NCBI GenBank assembly: GCA_007279775.1
Contig: QYPD01000008.1
Location: 1-17,687 of the forward strand
Direction of reading: 5' to 3'
DNA from: Spirochaetia bacterium
GTDB lineage: Bacteria; Patescibacteriota; Minisyncoccia; UBA6257; UBA9933
Length of the DNA: 17,687 nucleotides
A model generated the notes under the pieces. It was not told the DNA's origin. It ran no database searches and saw only the letters and a program-made list of their open reading frames with translations. Positions within the stretch are counted from its first letter, which is position 1, and every line of letters starts with the position of its first letter. Below, piece by piece: positions 14,359-17,687 of the stretch. The translations under genes and the position numbers were made by a program.

Positions 14359-15084
14359 ATGCCAAACGAAATTTTACTTCAGCTTCAAGACATTTCCGTC
14401 CATTACGGCGGCGTAAAAGCGCTTGACGGCGTTAATGTTGCCATAGACGAGGGCGAAATTGTGGCTTTAATGGGGCCGAATGGCGCCGGCAAGTCTACTA
14501 TTTTAAAGACTATTTTCGGTTTGGCGCCGATTGATTCGGGCAGTGTTTTGTTTTACGAAAAGCCGATAGCTCCGGTTTCTTGGAAAGTGGTTAAAATGGG
14601 AATTGCTTTTGTGCCGCAGGGAAGACGGGTGTTTTCCAATCTGACCATTGAAGAGAATTTGGAAATGGGCGGTTTCGCGATAGGCGATAAAAGCGAGTTA
14701 AAACGGCGGACGGAAGAAATATTTGATTTATTTCCGGATTTGAAACAGAAAAGAAAACAGAAAGCGAACACTTTATCCGGCGGCCAACAGCAAATGCTCG
14801 CGCTTGCCAGAGGATTGATGATTGAGCCGAAGGTTTTGCTTTTGGACGAGCCGACTCTTGGCCTCGCGCCGAAAGTCATAAAAGAAGTTTTTGAGAAAAT
14901 CGTTGAAATAAATCAAAGGCGCAAAACCGCGATTATGATAGTTGAGCATAACATCAAAAGCGTTTTGAACGTCGCTCACCGCGCTTACATTTTGAACAAA
15001 GGTAAAATCGTTTTAAGCGGCGCCGTAAAAGATATTCAAAACAGCGAAACCCTTGAAAAGGTATTTATGGGCAAGTTTGAATAA
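14359..15084 (+). CDS. livF: Branched-chain amino acid ABC transporter ATPase LivF
   Basis: Second ATPase of the importer, 241 residues, normal for LivF. Walker A GPNGAGKST (39-47), Q-loop AFVPQGRRVFSNLTIEENL (Q87), signature LSGGQ (139-143), Walker B VLLLDEP (159-165), the LivF hallmark PTLGLAPKVI and switch histidine H197 in IVEHN are all intact. FVPQGRRVFSNLT distinguishes it from LivG. The N-terminus ILLQLQDISVHYGGVKALDG is standard. It is the last gene of the transporter locus; no good terminator follows, only a small palindrome at 15091-15107, so transcripts may run on toward the aminotransferase. Confidence 0.96.
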   Translation: MPNEILLQLQDISVHYGGVKALDGVNVAIDEGEIVALMGPNGAGKSTILKTIFGLAPIDSGSVLFYEKPIAPVSWKVVKMGIAFVPQGRRVFSNLTIEENLEMGGFAIGDKSELKRRTEEIFDLFPDLKQKRKQKANTLSGGQQQMLALARGLMIEPKVLLLDEPTLGLAPKVIKEVFEKIVEINQRRKTAIMIVEHNIKSVLNVAHRAYILNKGKIVLSGAVKDIQNSETLEKVFMGKFE

Positions 15085-15090
15085 ACCCCC

Positions 15091-15107
15091 ACACCAAATT
15101 TTGGTGT
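15091..15107. other. Small palindrome after livF
   Basis: ACACCAAA and TTTGGTGT form a perfect 8-bp inverted repeat around a single T. As RNA it would make only a short hairpin, and no T tract follows, so it is a poor terminator; a protein-binding site is possible. Confidence 0.35.
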
Positions 15108-15118
15108 AGAGATAAAAA

Positions 15119-15147
15119 TGGACTCTTAAATAAAAACGACATATAAT
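15119..15147 (+). promoter_or_regulatory. Promoter upstream of leader element copy 1
   Basis: TGGACT (15119-15124), 17-base spacer, perfect TATAAT (15142-15147). Predicted start is near 15153-15155, which coincides with the TATG at the 5' edge of the leader element. Transcription would therefore begin at the element and run through it into the aminotransferase. Confidence 0.6.
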
Positions 15148-15153
15148 AAAAAT

Positions 15154-15180
15154 ATGCCCAGTAGTGAAAACTCGACATAA
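15154..15180 (+). CDS. Putative 8-codon leader peptide MPSSENST (copy 1)
   Basis: ATG at 15154 followed by seven codons and TAA gives MPSSENST. The same peptide is encoded at 17534-17560 with two base changes, both third-position and synonymous (ccc/cct, aca/acg). With the predicted transcript start at or just before the ATG, it would be translated from a leaderless or nearly leaderless mRNA. The frame also overlaps the 5' stem of the leader. It is too short to prove coding; the conservation could instead reflect the stem. Confidence 0.35.
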   Translation: MPSSENST

Positions 15181-15298
15181 GCTCGCTTTATTGGGCAAAT
15201 TTTAGCAAATTATAAAGGTTATTGTGATTTGCGAAATAGATTAACTAAAGATTTTTCGGCTCGCTTTATATTTAAGCAGTCGAGTTTCTACTACTGGG
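15157..15298 (+). repeat. 142-bp inverted-ended leader element, copy 1
   Basis: The first 20 bases (CCCAGTAGTG, then AAAACTCGAC) and last 20 (GTCGAGTTTC, then TACTACTGGG) are complementary at 18 of 20 positions. A direct TATG flanks both ends (15153-15156, 15299-15302); the right TATG includes the aminotransferase start codon. Both halves contain gctcgctttat as a direct repeat. The AT-rich centre shares aaattata.aagg and other blocks with copy 2. It could be a MITE-like element with a 4-bp target duplication, a structured 5' UTR, or both; position and promoters fit a UTR. Confidence 0.75.
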
Positions 15299-15932
15299 TA
15301 TGCCTTTTTTAAGAACGGAAAAAATTAAGCTTTCACCGATAAAACAAATGGAGCTTTTGGCTTCGCAAATTCCCGACGTAGTTTCTTTAGCGCAGGGCAT
15401 TCCTTCTTTTGACACTCCTTTAATAATCAAAAAAGCTGCTATGAAAGCGTTGAACAGGGGAGCGGCGGCAAAATATTCCCTTACATATGGCTTGTCTGAG
15501 CTCCGCGAGGCGATTGAACAAAAATTGGCGGAAGAAAAAATGTATTATGATTTTGAAAAAGAAATTATCGCCACAGTCGGCTCAATTGAGGGAATCACCG
15601 CGAGCCTGATTTCAATAATTAATGAAAAAAAAGATGAAGTTGTTTTATTTTCTCCAAGCTATGCTTCATATCCCGAGGCGGTAAAAGTCGCGGGCGGAAA
15701 ACCGGTCTTTTCAAGCTTGATTGAAAAAGACGGCTGGAAAATAGATTTTGATGATTTGGCGAAAAAAATAAACATTCGCACTGCCGCGATTTTGTTTTGC
15801 AATCCAAATAATCCCACAGGCACGATTTTCTCCAAGTAAGACTTGTTTAAGCTGGCGGAATTAGCCTGGAAAAAGAAGATTTTCGTGATTTGCGACGAGG
15901 TTTATAAGGATTTTATTTACAGCGATACTAAC

Positions 15933-16028
15933 CTACAAATGCATCCGAATCTACAAATTGATTCGAATAATAAAGGCGACATTAGTAGCCATTCGGAGCA
16001 TTCGGATAAATTCGCAGTTTCGAATCGG
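15933..16028. repeat. Repeat-derived in-frame insertion 1 in the aminotransferase
   Basis: Two tandem 18-bp units beginning CTACAAAT (15933-15950 and 15951-15968, 15 of 18 bases alike), plus inverted words: atccgaat (15943-15950) with attcggat (16000-16007), and gattcgaa (15960-15967) with ttcgaatc (16019-16026). It encodes about 33 polar residues between DFIYSD and FFSLAQIPDL, where the family is normally continuous. Confidence 0.7.
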
Positions 16029-16370
16029 TTCTTTTCGTTGGCGCAGATTCCCGATTTGCGGAAGATGGTAATCAGAGTTTTCAGCATGTCAAAAATTTAC
16101 GCGATGACGGGTTGGCGTATCGGTTTTGTCCATAGCGATGAGGAAAATATCTCGGAAATAGTTAAAGTTCATGATGCGCTGGTAACATGCGCGCCAACAG
16201 TTTCGCAATATGCCGCGATTGCCGCTTTGGATTTCGCCGATAAAGAAGCGAAAGAATTTTGCCGGCAATACCAGGAGCGCCGCGATTTAATTTGCGGTTA
16301 TTTAGACGAATTACCTGAAGTTTTTTCTTATCAAAAGCCGAATAGCTCTTACTTTGTTTTTCCCAAGATT

Positions 16371-16453
16371 GCACGGACTTTCATGGAACGTACACGGACT
16401 AATACGGAAAAAAGTCAACATAAGTCTGTGTTAGGTCAGCGTAAGTCTGTGTC
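16371..16453. repeat. Nested-palindrome in-frame insertion 2 in the aminotransferase
   Basis: The outer arm cacggactt (16372-16380) pairs with aagtctgtg (16443-16451). The inner arm acacggact (16392-16400) pairs with agtctgtgt (16423-16431). Each pair has one G-U. It encodes ~28 Arg/Lys/Ser/Thr-rich residues between YFVFPKI and WDFATDLLNKAHVAVVPG, again at a normally continuous point of the fold. Confidence 0.7.
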
Positions 16454-16608
16454 GTGGGATTTTGCTACCGATTTATTGAATAAGGCCCACGTGGCGGTTG
16501 TGCCCGGAATAGCTTTTGGCCCGTCGGGCGAAGGGCACATAAGGCTATCCTTTGGCAGGAACGAAAAGGACATACATGAAGCGATGAAAAGGATTAAAAA
16601 TTATTTTA

Positions 16609-17397
16609 ATGAATAATATTTTTAAATTCATAGTAAGGTTTTTTCTTAAGTGGTCTGTGAAGATTTACGTTTGGCGGATAAAACCGCACGCGATATTTAT
16701 TGCCGGAACGGTTGGCAGGCACTGGATAAAAGAAAGCGTTGTTGAAGCGCTTAAAGAAAAGAATTTTCCGGTTCGGACGAACAAGAAAAATTTCAATGCC
16801 GAAATTGGGCTGCCGCTTTCAATTTTGGATTTGCCCTCGGGCGAAGGAAATTTTATTTCTTGGTTGAAAATAATTTATCGCGCCGTTCAAAAAGCTTTTA
16901 AGGCCAAGGCGCCGATGACGAAAGAATTTTTAGTTTTGGAAGCGGCCATAGACAGGCCGGACGGAATGAAATATTTACTGAGCGTCGTTAAGCCGAAGAC
17001 GGTTATTCTTACGGGCATAACGATGATATACGCCGAAAATTTTGAAAATTTGGATGAAATTGCTTTGGAGTATAAAATTTTGCTAAAAAAATTGCCGTGG
17101 AATGGGCTGGCGATTTTAAATTTCGACGACGAACGGATAAAAAGTTTGGCAGAGTCTTCGGACAGGAGAATAATAAGCTACGGTTTTTCCAAGGATGTTG
17201 ATTTTTCAATTGAACATTTTCAAAAGGTTTCCGACGGCCAAAAATTGGAAATAAAAATAAATCATTTGGCGAAAAAAGTTTCAGTCAAAATAGGCCGTTT
17301 CGGCAGACACCACATTTACGCGGCCTTGGTCAAGGAAATAATAAAAGAAAATTTTAAGATTTCAGCCATTGATTTCTTCAAGCAAATACGGGATTAA
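16609..17397 (+). CDS. Truncated MurF/Mur-ligase-like protein with degraded P-loop
   Basis: 262 residues resembling the central ATPase domain of Mur ligases, MurF-like, which add peptide units to UDP-MurNAc. It begins with a basic, hydrophobic N-terminus, then AGTVGRHWIKESVVEAL (32-48), where Mur ligases have GT.GK[ST]: the P-loop lysine is R37 and the following Thr/Ser is H38. LVLEAAIDRPDGMKYLLSVV (108-127) and LPWNGLAILNFDDERIKSLA (162-181) fit the family. The usual N-(x)n-HLE.F segment is replaced by TGITMIYAENF. FGRHHIYAAL (231-240) matches the GRHN..NALA motif, and the protein stops ~20 residues later, without the Mur C-terminal domain. The stop is followed at once by a palindromic element. 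It overlaps the aminotransferase by 8 bases. I infer a degenerate, probably inactive ligase or a repurposed paralog. Confidence 0.72.
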   Translation: MNNIFKFIVRFFLKWSVKIYVWRIKPHAIFIAGTVGRHWIKESVVEALKEKNFPVRTNKKNFNAEIGLPLSILDLPSGEGNFISWLKIIYRAVQKAFKAKAPMTKEFLVLEAAIDRPDGMKYLLSVVKPKTVILTGITMIYAENFENLDEIALEYKILLKKLPWNGLAILNFDDERIKSLAESSDRRIISYGFSKDVDFSIEHFQKVSDGQKLEIKINHLAKKVSVKIGRFGRHHIYAALVKEIIKENFKISAIDFFKQIRD

Positions 17398-17516
17398 GGG
17401 GATTGCCCCGTAGTAGACCGGGCACGGCAACGCCTAGCCGCCCAGTAGTGAGAGCATAGCGCTCTACTACTGGGCGCTGTGCCCGGCTCACTACGGGGTT
17501 GACCCCCGGGTTTTTT
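17398..17516 (+). terminator. Nested palindromic element with T tract, terminator of the Mur-like gene
   Basis: It starts at the base after the Mur-like stop codon. Outer arms ccccgtagtagaccgggcac (17406-17425) and gtgcccggctcactacgggg (17479-17498) pair except for three positions. The inner arm cgcccagtagtgagagc (17439-17455) pairs with gctctactactgggcg (17461-17476) with one bulge. Small gggg/cccc hairpins sit at both ends (17398-17409, 17495-17506). TTTTTT at 17511-17516 follows cccccggg, so it can terminate transcription. The tips match the leader elements. Confidence 0.78.
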
Positions 17517-17526
17517 AGGCTAAAAT
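17499..17526 (+). promoter_or_regulatory. Promoter upstream of leader element copy 2
   Basis: TTGACC (17499-17504), 16-base spacer, TAAAAT (17521-17526). Each box is one base from consensus. Predicted start near 17533 again falls on the TATG at the element edge, as in copy 1. The -35 lies in the loop of the last hairpin of the preceding palindrome. Confidence 0.55.
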
Positions 17527-17533
17527 CATAGCT

Positions 17534-17560
17534 ATGCCTAGTAGTGAAAACTCGACGTAA
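17534..17560 (+). CDS. Putative 8-codon leader peptide MPSSENST (copy 2)
   Basis: ATG at 17534 to TAA at 17558-17560 encodes the same eight residues as 15154-15180, differing only at two wobble bases. Position relative to promoter, element edge and downstream ATG is the same as in copy 1. Confidence 0.35.
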   Translation: MPSSENST

Positions 17561-17681
17561 GCTCGCCTTGCAAAATAAGCTTTCTGAAATTATAAGGTCG
17601 TTATTATGATAAGAATATTTTAAATTAAATAAAGATTCTTAGGCTCGCTTTATTTTGCGCAGTCGAGTTTCTACTACTGGG
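17537..17681 (+). repeat. 145-bp inverted-ended leader element, copy 2
   Basis: The same ends as copy 1, flanked by TATG at 17533-17536 and 17682-17685. Position 3 of the left end is T instead of C, still pairing with G as a wobble. An inner stem is clearer here: gcaaaataagc (17570-17580) pairs with gctttattttgc (17647-17658) with one bulge. The last ~27 bases, from gcagtcgag to the ATG, are identical to copy 1, while the centre has diverged. It ends next to an ATG, as copy 1 does. Confidence 0.75.
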
Positions 17682-17682
17682 T

Positions 17683-17687
17683 ATGAC
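17683..17687 (+). CDS. Possible start codon of the next gene (partial)
   Basis: ATG at 17683 abuts the end of leader element copy 2, in the same arrangement as the aminotransferase ATG after copy 1. Only five bases are visible, so nothing can be said about the product. Confidence 0.3.

Larger units (their letters stand above)
15300..16616 (+). pseudogene. Class I/II PLP aminotransferase interrupted by an in-frame TAA
   Basis: Fold-type I aminotransferase (aspartate/aromatic-like) that would move an amino group from an amino acid to a 2-oxo acid with PLP. The first part (15300-15839, 179 residues) contains VVSLAQGIPSFDTP and NPNNPTG. After TAA at 15837-15839 the same frame continues to 16616, with DEVY (D199 and Y202 counting the stop as 180), the PLP lysine K265 in SMSKIYAMTGWRIG, and R415 in HIRLSFGRNEKD. 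All catalytic residues are present across the two parts; the TAA replaces a residue where relatives usually have a charged one (FSK-x-x-LFKLAELA). A TTG at 15843 could restart the second part but cannot make an enzyme alone. Total length ~438 against ~390 is explained by two repeat-derived insertions. A recent nonsense mutation, an assembly error or readthrough are all possible. Confidence 0.85.

Noticed and set aside
15091..15107. Intrinsic terminator after livF
   Set aside because: The hairpin is short and no T run follows on either strand.
15837..15839. TAA as a reassigned sense codon
   Set aside because: TAA is the normal stop of many genes in this window, including rpsP, khpA, the AbiEii-like gene, livG and livF.
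15843..16616. Second half of the aminotransferase as a separate gene
   Set aside because: It is in the same frame as the first half, lacks the N-terminal part and the NPNNPTG motif, and no promoter or ribosome site precedes its TTG.

Overview
The window reads as a piece of a small-genome, AT-rich bacterial chromosome, most likely Candidatus Patescibacteria (CPR, Parcubacteria-like). The reasons are the gene texture (very short spacers, almost no Shine-Dalgarno sites, all genes on the plus strand), the S23-type four-helix-bundle protein with heptamer repeats around it, the AbiEii/DUF6922 pair, and the abundant short palindromic inserts. The taxon is an inference; no marker gene here fixes it.

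Layout. (1) 1-793: rpsP and khpA, closed by a strong intrinsic terminator. (2) 812-15084: a branched-chain-amino-acid-type (Liv/HAAT) ABC importer locus. It has one permease pair (livH, livM), one ATPase pair (livG, livF) and eight paralogous type I substrate-binding proteins (SBP1-8), all tethered by an N-terminal membrane helix rather than a lipid. The locus is interrupted by a toxin-antitoxin-like pair (3305-4182) between SBP2 and livH, and by a four-helix-bundle gene (5127-5519) between livH and livM. A 20-codon stub resembling an ABC-ATPase start (10007-10069) precedes livG. (3) 15085-17397: a class I/II aminotransferase interrupted by an in-frame TAA and carrying two repeat-derived in-frame insertions, overlapping a short MurF-like protein with a degraded P-loop. 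(4) 17398-17687: a nested palindrome acting as terminator, then a promoter and a second copy of a structured leader running to the start codon of an off-window gene.

Functionally, the SBPs would capture different amino acids or related small polar solutes outside the membrane and feed one LivHM/LivGF channel. Only SBP1 and SBP2 keep the LivJ-type cysteine pair; the other ligand loops have diverged, suggesting one transporter with several specificities.

The most unusual signal is a 142-145 bp element present twice (15157-15298 and 17537-17681). Each copy has a sigma70-like promoter whose predicted transcription start falls at the element's 5' edge, near-complementary 20-nt ends, a start codon abutting the 3' end, and an 8-codon upstream reading frame encoding the same peptide (MPSSENST). 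The two base differences inside that frame are both synonymous. The tips (CCCAGTAGT/ACTACTGGG) are shared with the palindrome at 17398-17506 and resemble one inserted in livH. The element may be a mobile palindromic element, a regulatory leader, or a mobile element reused as a leader.
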